A DNA stretch of 64,000 bases from Adiantum capillus-veneris (lineage: Eukaryota > Streptophyta > Polypodiopsida > Polypodiales > Pteridaceae), in contig CM043958.1 of assembly GCA_014529385.2 (NCBI GenBank), positions 75,139,169 through 75,203,168 on the forward strand, given 5' to 3'. The position numbers and the translations under genes are program-made. Position 1 is the first letter of the stretch, and every line of letters starts with the position of its first letter. The notes below the pieces were generated by a model. The model saw nothing but the letters and a program-made list of their open reading frames with translations. It made no database searches and was not told where the DNA came from. This document shows positions 36,868-48,559 of the stretch, in pieces.

Positions 36868-37185
36868 TATAACAAGAGTGATTTAATTATGTGTTGCATC
36901 ATTGGTAGATAAAGTATGGACGATAGGATGGCGTGTCCTTGTGCACATTAAACCATAATTTTGCAGGAAGTTTTTGTGAAGCTCTCTCTGACACGCAGAG
37001 AGGAGAAGTATGGGTAAAAGCATGGACTTGTGGCCCAAATTTTGACTCAGGTGCAAGAGGAGGGAGAGGCCATCAACTGGGAGGCTATACCATGAGGGTG
37101 ACATCCTCCATATATTTTATTTTTTTTGCAGTTGTGGTTTTCTTGATACATTTGTACTCACTCATTGTATACATGTATAGTTTCA
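36868..37185. other. Flank to the right of A, unrecognised
   Basis: Short frame at 36933-37100 without known domains. This was contiguous with position 7280 before A inserted. Confidence 0.4.
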
Positions 37186-37720
37186 CGCTTATGTTTATGG
37201 TTTTGCATTCCATTTACAATTATGATTATGGTATGACAATCAAGTTATGGTTATGGTTTTGCAATTCTGGTATTGTACAGAGGTTATGGTTATGGTTTGG
37301 CAATTTAGCTAAGGTTATGGTTTTGCAATGATGGTATGGCAATCATGTTATGGTTAGGGTTTGGCAATCAAGTTATGGTTATGGTTTTGCAATGATGGTA
37401 TGGAAATCGTGTTATAGTTATGGTTGGGCAATCAAGTTATGGTTATGGTTTTGTAATGATGATATCGATGTTATGGTTATGGAATGACAAGCAGGTTATG
37501 GTTATGGTATGGCAAGCAGATTATGTTTATGGTTTTCCAAATACGGTTTGACAATCATGTTATGGTTATGGTTTGACATTCAGGTTATGGTTATGGTTTT
37601 GCAATGATGGTATGGCTGTTATGGTTATGGTATGACAAGAAGGCTATGGTTATGGTATGACAAGCAAGTTATGGTTATGGTATGGCAAGTGGGTTATGTT
37701 TATGGTTTTGCGGTTTTCAC
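37186..37720. repeat. GGTTATGGTTTTGCAATGATGG-type minisatellite
   Basis: Built from GGTTATG hexamer-like steps interleaved with TTTTGCAATGATGGTATGG and GGCAATCANGTTATGG. A compound unit of roughly 65 bp can be followed several times from 37250 to 37460, with shorter variants (GGTATGACAAGCAGGTTATGG) to 37710. Strongly G/T versus A/C strand-asymmetric. Confidence 0.9.
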
Positions 37721-38397
37721 GTCATGTTTTAATTATGGCTAGAAAATCTTCATGCCGTTGTGCCTATGGTTTGGGAGTCAAAGTTATGGTTATGCTTTTG
37801 GGAACTTGTCATGTTTAGGCTTTTGATTTTGTGGTTTTGTTCTTCTTACAATTTTTCTAATCTGTACTCACTTGCTCTTTAGCGTCAAACTATAGGTGGA
37901 GTGCGGTTGCTTGTGTACTCTTCCTTTGGGTAGAGAGAGGGATGTTTCTTGCTGCTACAGTACATGGAGCATTAATTCCCAACCTTCTCTGCCCAAAAAA
38001 AAATGCAGGTTTTGCTGCCATTATAGGTATCGGTATAAGCATTGTTTTATTCCTTGAAATACGCATCGGTATGGAGAAATATATTCGGATGCTTACTAGG
38101 GCGCGTATAGCGGTGTCAGTTCCATTACATTTTTCGATGGTGGGTATACCGGTGCATATACCAATGATACGCTGACAACGATTATTTTAGCGCTTATTCC
38201 AGGGCTTTTAACTTTTTAAACAAGCTTTGAGTCATCGATATCCGTGTTTATTTTTGTGCGGCGTGCTACAGTGATCATGCCTGCATAGGTAGTTCCGCTC
38301 TTGGGCATAACTTGACATATCGCTTGAGTCGTAACGCCAGTTTGCGTACTACTTCACCCTCTTTTTGCTTGAATCTATGAATTTGCAAGACCATATT
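37721..38397. other. Unrecognised non-coding segment
   Basis: No gene. 37990-38180 repeats GGTATCGGTATAAGC / GGGCGCGTATAGCGG / TATACCGGTGCATATACC phrases like those near 4480 and 840. Confidence 0.35.
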
Positions 38398-38617
38398 TGT
38401 TAGGTTTATGCTGGCCATGTCCAGCCGCCCATCTAACTGCTACTAACCCAAGTGTATAGTTATACACACTTGAGCCACTTATTATATATGTGCATAATAA
38501 TAATTGGGGGCTAATAATCTTTTGGCTCTCCCCCTTTCAAACAGCGTACTCATTCTCTCTCTCTCTCTCTGCTCGCTCTCTGGCTCCTGCATCACACTGC
38601 TTCCATCTTCTCTTTCA
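38398..38617 (+). repeat. Copia LTR (element I)
   Basis: 220 bp from TGTTAGGTTTATGC to CTTCTCTTTCA, related to the H LTR at 2580-2848 and followed by a primer site. Contains a short CT run. No gag follows; a second PBS/LTR unit faces it 190 bp downstream. Confidence 0.8.
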
Positions 38618-38619
38618 AT

Positions 38620-38632
38620 TGGTATCAGAGCG
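38620..38632 (+). promoter_or_regulatory. Primer-binding site of I
   Basis: TGGTATCAGAGCG, two bases after the LTR; perfect initiator-Met core. Confidence 0.88.
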
Positions 38633-38819
38633 ACCGATTTTGGTAAAATAGAGTATAGGTTCACCTATTTTTTACACTGCCTCAACTCCTTGCTGTCCTG
38701 CTGCAATGCTAATTCTGGCTATCTTCACAGTAGCCCTTCATAGCCACAAGAGCTCCAAGATCTAATGGAAATCTCCATAGCTTAGCTCTCTATCGCAAGC
38801 TCCATTGCACTGTCCCTGT

Positions 38820-38831
38820 GCTCTGATACCA
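38820..38831 (-). promoter_or_regulatory. Second primer-binding site, opposite strand
   Basis: The minus strand reads TGGTATCAGAGC. It points toward the primer site at 38620, giving a head-to-head pair. Confidence 0.85.
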
Positions 38832-38980
38832 ATTGTGAGTGTGCAGATGCGGTGCGCATGCGCAGAGAGTGAGAAGGGGAGAGAGGGGGAGCTCCACTCA
38901 CATCTTGTGTCGTTCTCTCTCTCCCCCTCTCTCCCCTTCTCACTCTCTGCGCACGCGCACCGCATCCGCGCACTCACAAT
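38832..38980. repeat. Inverted repeat, 59-bp arms, 31-bp spacer
   Basis: Arms 38832-38890 and 38922-38980 are reverse complements with three mismatches by eye. The sequence between the primer site and 38978 starts TG and ends CA, so it may be a short LTR-like unit (143 bp) dominated by the hairpin, or the proximal part of a longer minus-strand LTR. Confidence 0.9.
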
Positions 38981-39002
38981 ATTGTGAGCTATGTCTTTCT
39001 AT

Positions 39003-39747
39003 GATCATTCTTCAATAAATTCCTCAAACAGCTCGTCTAGAGTCTCAAAATTGTGTCTTCTACTGAGTCAAACAATGTAGCAGCATCATCTTCCAGAGTC
39101 AGCCCAAATCCCGCAAATTGCATTTTAAAATCCGGAACTTCCTCTATTCTAATTACTCTTCTAAAATCGACTATGTGATCTCTCGAATCTTTATCTTTGG
39201 AGTATCGCCGATTTACCCATTTTTGGATTTGGGATGGTATAACTCACCGATTGTCTACAAGTTTAATCATAGACTCTCCCAATCCTTCTCGTGCTTCAGG
39301 CCTTCTACTATGGCTAGGTTCTTCTTTGAAGGGATTGGTCATTCTCTTGGAGTTTGGTCCATTTGGGAGATTCACTTGAGGAGGCATGTCCGCCATCTTT
39401 GTGATCATTTCATCTCTCGTTATCGCTCTAGAAGGGAATCCAGGTGGCTCCCGTTTTGGAATTCTTATAGGAATTCTCATGTTTGGTGGGGGTATTTGTG
39501 GTCCTTCATCGACCAAATATCCACCTGCTTCTAATGCATTCCATGGATTTGTGCTTTCTACATCTCTGTATTCTCAACCATACTTGTCAACAACTATAGA
39601 TTTCCATTGACAGTCGACTCTATATGTATAGACACATAAGAGCTTGTAATCCATTAGCTCTCCTGGGAATGGCTATGAGCACCTATAAAGGGTGACCTCA
39701 GTATCATCAATGTATCTATACATCCCTTCACTCTCATGATTGGTCAT
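39003..39747 (-). pseudogene. gag: Ty3/gypsy gag relic (element J)
   Basis: From an ATG at 39747 (MTNHESEGMYRYID) through LVDEGPQIPPPNMRIPI and NPWNALEAGG, past stops and a frame change to QKWVNRRYSKDK, VPDFKMQFAGFGLTLEDDAA and LDELFEEFIEE near 39010. The last part matches the gypsy gag domain pattern (short helix, AA.(W)F, then LxELFxEFxEEW). Cut off at 38980 by the hairpin unit. Confidence 0.6.
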
Positions 39748-39969
39748 CCAACTCTCTCAACAAGATTGGTTGTTATCAATTGCAAGTTTGGAAGATCTAT
39801 TATGGGTAGATGCTCCTCTATTGCTGGGATCCCAAAGTTTGTCTAAGCTGAGTTTGAATCTAAAGAGGACATGATCTTTGGGCTTAACAGCTTGAGCTTG
39901 ATGTAAAAAGACTTATACCAATGTGTTCAAGTGCTTTGGTTAAGGAAAAGTTGAACCTATCTCCAAAAA

Positions 39970-41690
39970 CGCGACTGTTTTCTCACAATTTTCTCAAATT
40001 GTCAATTTAGACACCCCTAACTTTCGGATGAATTTTGAGGCCTTAAACGATGTTTTTTTGAACACTAACCAACGATGAGTGACCCAAAGCATCTTTACTG
40101 TTGTTCAAGGTTGACACTGAATCTTATAGAGCTACTTTGGAGCTTCATTTTGATAAAAAAAAGTTTTTGAATCCAATATCAAAAGTTCAAGTTATGGCCA
40201 AAATAGTCTGGAGACTTCATACATGTATGATGTCTACTGACTCATATTTGGTCCAAAATTTATCTGTAGACTCTCCTTTTGATGTATTCTAACCACTCTA
40301 AGTCTTAGTTTGTGATTCTGACACTTTTAGATAGGTCTATCACTCCTTTTTCTGCTTGATTGCCTGCAACTTCTCTGGGAGGTTAACTAAGCCAAAAGTG
40401 ATCCAAATTTAATGAAATTCGGTCTCTAGGTCTATTTTGTGATGGCAAACACTTTTGTAAGCTCAGATGTGAGTTTTGACTTATAATTTGGCACTTGAGA
40501 CATCATACGTGTATGATGTCTTTTGTGGAAAAATGAGGTGACTTTTATCCCAACTAACTCCTTATCACTCAAGCAACTCTCAACAACTTTCAGAATTCAA
40601 TTTTAACACTTTTAGTGGAAGTTATGGTCAATACAAGCATGAATCTTGCCCGATTTCTATTTCTTGGCACTTTTTAGCCCAAATATGCTCCAAATGCAAT
40701 GAAATTTTTGGCTAGGGACTTCTTTTATGCTCTAGGACACTAGGGTATACTCAAATGTATGATTCGACCCAAATTCGGCCTCTAGGACATCATACATGTA
40801 CGATGTATTTTGGCTCAAATTTCACTTATATTTCTACCTAAGGTACTCCTTGATGCATACAACAAGAATATGTGATCATAGCAAATTTTGGATCTCGAAA
40901 TTGCTCAAAATCACTACTTTTTCACCTTTACCTTCTTGTATCTGCAAAAATCTTCTTAAATGCAAAAATATGTGTCAAAATGAGATGAAATTTTGCAAAT
41001 CCAAGACATCATACGCGCATGATGTCTAGCTGATTAGAATGGACTTATGTTTCTACCACAGGTGCCCCTTGGTATGTAGAACCTGAATATGTGCTCATAA
41101 TAAATTTTGGACATCAAAAATTGCACAAAATCATCACTTTTGACAAGGAATTCCAGCGAAACAGTAAACCCCCTCAATTTCTCAATCTTTAACTCCAAAT
41201 AAATTGAAATTTGGTGTATGTGCTCAACACAACATACAGAAGATGGGTGTAATGTCAAAAGTTCAAATTTGTTGTCAGAATTATCCTTGAGACATCATGC
41301 AGATATGATGTCTATTGATGAATTTTTTGTCAAAATTATTCACACGCATCTCCAAGTCTCTAGCGCTAGTTTTCAAGCACTTCTACCAATTTTCATGCAA
41401 AAATATGCTCAAAATCACAAGTTACATTTTTTTGTTTCCGTCACTCTGTCTTTTGTATTTTGGGTGTCAATCTCAAGGTGTACTTAGGGTAAAATCCCCT
41501 TTTGAACACTCTGGTGTAGTCAAATTTTTCAAATTTAGTCTCCAGATGCCTCTTGAGACATCATACGTGTATGATGTCCAAGTTTACAAAATTTCAATTC
41601 AGTCACGCTGTTTATTGTATTTTTACCCTCAAAAGCAGACTTTTCAATGATTTCAAATGCAAACAAGCACTTCAACAAATAAATTGGTGA
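39970..41690 (-). repeat. ~286-bp tandem array with a palindrome per unit (leader of J)
   Basis: Six copies of a palindrome with 10-bp arms GACATCATAC / GTATGATGTC around two bases lie at about 40211, 40497, 40784, 41003, 41289 and 41555 (spacings 286, 287, 219, 286, 266). Between palindromes the units are diverged but alignable (CCAAATNNAATGAAATTNGG, ACTCCTTNNNNCTCAAG, CAAAATCATCACTTTT). It lies exactly between the J primer site and J gag, so it is best read as the leader of J. Confidence 0.85.
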
Positions 41691-42042
41691 TGAATAGCTC
41701 CACATCAGAATCAGATCACTTACCTAAAGCTACTCCTACACATCATATGGGGTTTTGCATTTATAAGTAGAAAAACGATTAATTGTCGCACACGGACTAG
41801 CAATCGCTTTTATCACCTCACAAATTCGACCACCAACAACTACTCTAATCTATAACTAATACTATAAATCCTAACTAATCTACCTAGTCGTGCAGACCCT
41901 CCGCAAGACACACTCTTCTTGGCTGTCCACTTGATCTTGGAATATTCTCTTCCAGATCCACCTAAGAAAAATGATTTCTTTAGTCAAAACTAAAGCAAGA
42001 AACCATGTGTTAGTAGGATTACCTACTCAAGTCCTTGTGTCC
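41691..42042 (-). other. Remaining leader of J
   Basis: Non-coding between the array and the primer site; nothing else recognised. Confidence 0.4.
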
Positions 42043-42057
42043 TTGGCAACGGTGCCA
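42043..42057 (-). promoter_or_regulatory. Primer-binding site of J (Asp tRNA type)
   Basis: The minus strand reads TGGCACCGTTGCCAA one base after a TG..CA-type LTR end (TGTTGTAGGATCG on the plus strand from 42059). One change from TGGCGCCGTTGCC in the first 13 bases. Confidence 0.75.
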
Positions 42058-42058
42058 A

Positions 42059-43059
42059 TGTTGTAGGATCGAATCACAACACCTGTAAAGTGCATGCAAT
42101 ACTACCTAGATCAACATAATGTCAATTAAGGACACAGATGACATCATAGGTGCACGGTGGCAATCTCTTTAGCTTGTCAAGATGAGACCATACCACACAT
42201 ACAACACTTTGGAAGGCCAACTAAACCACAATCTAGAATCTCACTGCTCTCAACTACACCATCCAAACGGAAGGAAACTCACCAAACCATACCAAAACTA
42301 TACATGACTTAAGGAAAACCATCCCCTCACTAGGATACACCTGTCCCAAAGCCTCTACACTCAAAACCCTCACTCCAGGCCCATTTGCAGAAAACTCGTA
42401 TGAAGACAGACCCGAATCTTGAAAGTGCCCAAAATTAAAATCTATGAGTACATATGCATAGCTTATGTCATCACACGATTCCATAAGTAACTTGTTGGAT
42501 TCCATATTGTGCCCTCGCCCTAAGGATCATGAATATCATAAGTAAAGAGATGCTTGCTTGGAGAGTGCCCAAGATGTGGTGTAAGACAATTGTCATTCTT
42601 CCTAGACAAGATTGCAACAGATAGCAAGGAGGTGATTGTTAAGATATTCAAGTATGTGGGTATTGGATAGGTTAAATCCAAAGGAAAATAGAATAAGAGA
42701 AAGAAATTGGTTGTGTAAAGGATGAAAAGTGCAGCTTTCCTTCATTTTTTCACATCATCTGAAAAGATTCATCAAGGGTAACTTTTTGTTTAGGTGGCAT
42801 GCCCAACAATTAAGAGTTCTTGCTTAAGTTTCCCAAAGACGTTGTGGTTTTTGTTGTTGATTTTGTAGAGAATTGCAGCTTTTGAGTGCAGAATGATATC
42901 TAGTCCATGCATTGGTGGTCAACACAAGAAACAATATTGGTGCACATCCCTTATATCATAAACTCAATAGAAGCTATTGAGAAGATTTCATTTCTACACA
43001 TCAGATGACTCGTCAGATGATAAGCTCCATGGAATGCTCTTTATTCATCAACATTGTTT
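42059..43059 (-). other. LTR of J (start only) and unassigned flank
   Basis: The LTR starts at 42059; its far end could not be placed because no second copy is in the window. No frames of note. Confidence 0.4.
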
Positions 43060-43345
43060 TATGTTGCATGAAAATTGGATGAAAAAACATGGACGTCATT
43101 TGCATTATCATTGGGTATGATCAAATGGTGCTGCTTCACAGTTTCAAGGCACGTTGACCACACTATTTTTTAGCCAAGTATTATTAGCTGATAAGACTGC
43201 ATATGATGCATAAATTCTCCGCTTTGACATGGAAAGGAGATCATGATGGTGGGGGTGCTTTTATCAAGAGAGCCTTGAGGCACGAGGAGCTAGAACCTGA
43301 TGGGTGGTGCATGAAGTGTGTGGTTAATGTGGTCATTTTTTGAAC
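43060..43345 (+). pseudogene. Relic of a conserved plant protein with HDG motif, family uncertain
   Basis: Frames read HENWMKKHGRHLHYHWV, SNGAASQFQGTLTTLFF and, past stops, LTWKGDHDGGGAFIKRALRH followed by EELEPDGW. I recall plant genomes carrying many multi-copy genes with an SDG..xQFK ... HGKGxHDGxGA.(V/I)KR arrangement, thought to be transposon-derived, but I cannot name the family. At least three stops; dead. Confidence 0.4.
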
Positions 43346-45059
43346 ATGAGGTTTCAGTCGACAAGGGAAGATGAGAGTGTCAGCACAAAGAGGGTGTTTT
43401 GGTTGGTTTCATCGAATGATGTGATCCCTTTTCCACTATGGAACTGTAAAACAATTGTAGGCTCTTGTTAGACAAAGACTACAAATTTTCTACTATGGGC
43501 CAACAGAAACCAGGCCACCAAGGATTGCATCATAGGGAAAACATATTACTTGAGAGTCATCTAGAAGATGTATGGAATGTTTGATGACACTTTTTCCCTT
43601 GATCTTGTGCTTACAAATATCCTTCTTGCTAGGTGAAGTCTCATCTCAAATATTCAAAAAATGATTGTCAAATCTCTAGTTTCTATTGTAGAACTTGTAT
43701 GCAAAGGCAATTTTCTATGACAAGCACTAAGTGGAAACACTCCATCCATATCTTTCATTTCTAGTCAAATGTTTTCTGCTGCTATATTTCATTGATGAAC
43801 ACCCAAGACAACAACAATTTTGTACTGGTTCACTAATGTTGTTCTTTGATCACCATTGTTCAGTATCATTGTCAAAGAGGCTCTCTTCACAAAAAGCTCA
43901 CTTGCAAAGTGGGGTACTTTCTGGTACTTTTAGCTGAGTCAATGTGTTACCAAAAAGAAGACTTGATTGCACATCTGAACTCAACTTGGAAAATGGCTAA
44001 TGATGCATGAGATGCCCTAGAATTTCTTGTTGTTCTATTACCTAGGGCATTCACTAAGTATTCTTACATCACATGTGTTTGCCAAAATGGATTTTAATTA
44101 CCCCTTATACCCCTTTTATTCACATGAATTTATAAATTTACAAGAAATTAAAATCCCTTCTATTGAATGCACGTGCTATGCTACATATACTTTAGCAAGC
44201 TCCCCAGGTTCTACTATTGTAATTCCTTGGGTATACCGATGCCAACATCTAGCCATGGCTTTGCATATATTGTTCCTTGACCTGATCCTTGAAATTTTAG
44301 TTGTCTTAGCAGGGTTGAGCTCCTTGCATCATTGCTCACACTTCTTTTGGGCCCAATAGCCCCGCAAAAATTCTCATTGATGATAGGTTCTAGAATACTC
44401 ATGGCTTCCATGATAGTACCCTTTGTAAATGTAAGTATCACTGACTTGAGATTGGTGAAGGGATCACGTTGAACTTCCGTCATCATCTCTGTAGATATGG
44501 TACTAGCCTAAGCTGCCATGAATGTGTATACAAAGAGAAGAAGAAGAAGAGATAGAGAGAGAGCGGGGGGGGGGATATGGTGCTCCAAAGAGAACAAAGG
44601 ATATACGAGAGAGAGAGAGAGCAAAAAAATCTTCTTCCTTGCACATTGAAAGTCTCACCCACAAAGTCTCACCCACCTCTGCACCCATGTCAATCTATTA
44701 TGGGATGTTTCACAAAAAATAATATAGTATAAAACCTCTAGTAATTTTTACTTTAATTTTTCTCCTTTATTTCCTTTTGTCCTCTTTTACTTTAGGTTTT
44801 TTCTACTCAAGAAACCCACCAAGCCTCTGTGGTGTCAACCAATTTTGTACCACCATCCCTTGCTTTCAGCTTATAATAGCTTGATGATGGTTTTGTATAG
44901 TTTTTTCAAATGATGATATGGTTCTTATGTTAACTACATAGCTTAAAGGGGATAGATTAGTCTTGCATTCATGATGATGGTGAAAGCATCATTTTCATCC
45001 ACACTAAACACAATTAGGAGACTCGATGCATAAAGATAACAAGCACAAATTGGATCGCT
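43346..45059. other. Unrecognised region
   Basis: Several short frames (43731-43937 plus, 44027-44359 plus, 44214-44486 minus) without recognisable domains. GA runs with a ten-G tract lie at 44553-44620. No gene claimed. Confidence 0.35.
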
Positions 45060-45876
45060 TATTGAACTAGAATGCAAGTACATAGTGAGCCATTATATAA
45101 GCTTTTAGAGGGAGCTTTGGATGATGATGGTAGGCATCAAGATCAGACCAAATCTCTTCTTGGTTTTGCATGCTTCTCCATGGGTATGTGTGTGTGAGGT
45201 AATAGACGAAAATGCCTACAAGATCAGACCAAATCTCTTCTTGGTTTTGCATGCTTCTCCATGGGTATGTGTGTGTGAGGTAATAGACGAAAATGCCTAT
45301 GCATGGAACTTTTTGAGCTTGAAGATGTTTTTGGTATTCACACTCATGACGATTCTACATGTCTACATACTCCCCTTTAAACAGAATGCAATCATTAGGG
45401 CAAGCATGAATGGAAATATAGTCCTTTTCTAGATTTCATAGGACCTTTGTTGCATCATATTTCAAAGATGGCATCACATTCCCAATTGGAAATATGTGCT
45501 CTTTAAGTAGCCTACATATATATAAACATCAACAAAATTGTATAATTATTGTCACTACATAATTATAGTTAATAGAGCATGAGCAATCACCTCAAAAGTT
45601 CTATAACGCTCGTGTCACTCCATCCAACTTTTCTTGCATGGTAAGAAGAACCAGTAGCATCTTTAGTTTGGAAACTCTAGCTCTTTCAAAGAGTAGTGTG
45701 TCAGGCTCACGTTTCATATCATCATAAACAAGTTGTTCCGAGTCCATGACTATTTCAATCATTTCATCAATTTTTGGCTCATACATCTCTTGGTTGGGGA
45801 GATTCTTTGTGTCATCACCCTTTGAGATTGATGACACTTCGAGTATAGTTGTGTTTTCTACTTGAGAAGATTGCAT
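45060..45876 (-). pseudogene. CACTA-type TNP2 transposase fragment
   Basis: 45876-45601 encodes a 91-residue N-terminal part ending FERARVSKLKMLLVLLTMQE, the place where TNP2 proteins read (L/F)xxLxxxSKLxxLVxLxxxK. After a gap, the minus strand at about 45500-45320 reads GNVMPSLKYDATKVL, then KDYISIHACPNDCILFKGEY, the diagnostic TNP2 segment, and HECEYQKHLQAQKVPC. Stops break it, and the catalytic part is absent. An 81-bp duplication lies at its end. Confidence 0.75.
45141..45302 (-). repeat. 81-bp tandem duplication, in frame
   Basis: GATCAGACCAAATCTCTTCT starts at 45141 and 45222; the two copies appear identical except at the last base. 81 bp equals 27 codons, so the minus-strand reading QNQEEIWSDL is repeated without shifting frame. 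Confidence 0.95.
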
Positions 45877-46816
45877 ACAAACATGCCTTGTAGGTTGCAG
45901 GATTGTTGCATGATGTCCATTTTTTATGGTCCTAAATAATTTAGAGCTTGCAATTTTTAGTACAAAGTAAGTGCAATAAGTAATAAAGACATCTTTTACT
46001 GCTCTAGTTCACAATTACCAATGAATTGCAATTGTCAATAACTTAATCTATAATTGATGGATCAAACTTGTTGACATGCCCGGTGGGACTATCGGCTTGG
46101 GTGGTTTTTGTAGGTTAATAGGAAGGCCACGTGAACATTTAATGTGTTTGTGATCACGTTAATGAAATCCCTGCCTAGAGGCCATCCCCAGCAGTGAAGC
46201 AACATATGGAAAAAAATGCTTCAAGCAAGTTGTCAATATAGCAGTTGAAATGTATGGCCTTTATCAAATGCACATAAAGCTCAAAATGTGCTTGTTGCAT
46301 AGCTGGAACAAAAAGGATAAATTTTCCATCACTTGTTGGAAGAGAAATGGGATCATCACAAAGGCGAATGAAGAGAAAGAGCATCTAGGGTGCCTGGTCA
46401 ATAATCTCTTACCTGCACAAGAGAGCAGCACTACAAAAGTACAAAACCAGGGCCTTATGGAAATTGATTGTGGGTACCACATATAAAGTGATGCAGTATG
46501 TACCACAAGTGATATGAAATGTAATGGTTTCTATGAATAATGAATGTTCATCTTGTTGATGTTTTGATAAAATTTTATAGTGGGTATGGAATGGAGCGTC
46601 ATGAAAGAATTGAAAAGTCTGTGTATGTCTCATAGGATCTATTTTTATTTATTCCAAGATTTGTCCGTATGACTCTCTGTCTTTCTCTTTCTCTCTCTCT
46701 TTCCCTCTCATTTTCTCTCAATGAAGAGGGTGAAAGAGAGTAAGATATGCATGAAAATAGATTAGAATGGCCTTTGTGGAATCCATTCCCTCTCCTCCCA
46801 TCCTCCTATGTCACAT

Positions 46817-46819
<3 letters not shown>
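45877..46819. other. Unrecognised region
   Basis: Short frames only (46250-46486 plus, 46264-46506 minus). CT-rich from 46676 to 46720. Confidence 0.35.

Positions 46820-46912
<93 letters not shown>
46820..46912. repeat. (CT)n microsatellite
   Basis: About 93 bp of uninterrupted CT. Confidence 0.97.
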
Positions 46913-47158
46913 GAATCTTTTAGGAATCTTCTTGCCCGATTCCAAAAAGGCGTTCACTATGAAATGCTTGCCAAAAAAAATCCACGACCATAAGTATGAT
47001 GTTTTGTAAGTGGAATGACCACCAAAACTTTTGTAGTTTAGTGATTTTGTGATTACAAAGATGGTGGAGTGTGCTTAGTGAGTTAATGAATATGTAATCC
47101 CTTTTGTAATATAGGTGGCTTCTATTAGAGCCAAAATACCTTGTGGAATGGTGCCGCA

Positions 47159-47516
47159 TGTGAATTAGATATTTTCATGAGGGCTCTTTGTCTACAGTGA
47201 ATTTGACATGAGGATATAAACCTTCGTGGTTTGGTATTGAAGCTATCATGTGGAAAGTGTTTTTAGTATACTGATAGTGTTGAAATGTCAATCTATAGAA
47301 AGTGTTCTTAACGTGCTGAGAGTGTTGAGATGTTGATTGGGTGCCCCATATGTCATGATGTTTGAGTTAAATGAAGTCATCTCTATGTGCCTTTGAGTTT
47401 AATGCAATTGTCTTTGCCCCTTGCTTCTACTAGTGTATTCTGTCTATTGAGTTGATGTATATACATTCCTTGGTATGGCATCCTTTCTTGGTATGTGTGT
47501 GTGCTACCTTGCTCAA
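47159..47516 (+). repeat. Dispersed repeat R, copy 1
   Basis: Colinear with 55141-55562: GGTATTGAAGCTATCATGT, GAAAGTGTTTTTAGTNTACTGA, TTGAATGCA-type and GTGTGTGCTACCTTG landmarks. Internal ~58-bp subrepeat (GAAAGTGTT...GTGTTGAGATGT) twice here. No purine tract or primer site beside it, so it is not called an LTR. Confidence 0.8.
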
Positions 47517-47614
47517 TACTTTAAGTGTATTGACAACACTACGATCTGGCCTTGGAGAGTCTTTCTTTTACCTTCTGTTTATTGTGTCATGATGATTCCA
47601 CGTCAGCTCAAGTA

Positions 47615-48559
<945 letters not shown>

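Noticed and set aside
36933-37104. Host exon right of element A
   Set aside because: Open frames exist on both strands but none resembles a known domain, and splice-like sequences were not convincing.
37186-37720. Interstitial telomere
   Set aside because: Only one or two TTTAGGG-like steps occur; the basic step is GGTTATG within a longer unit.
39970-41690. CRISPR-like array (regularly spaced 22-bp palindromes)
   Set aside because: Spacing is ~286 bp, the intervening sequence is itself repeated, and the genome is eukaryotic with retroelement context.
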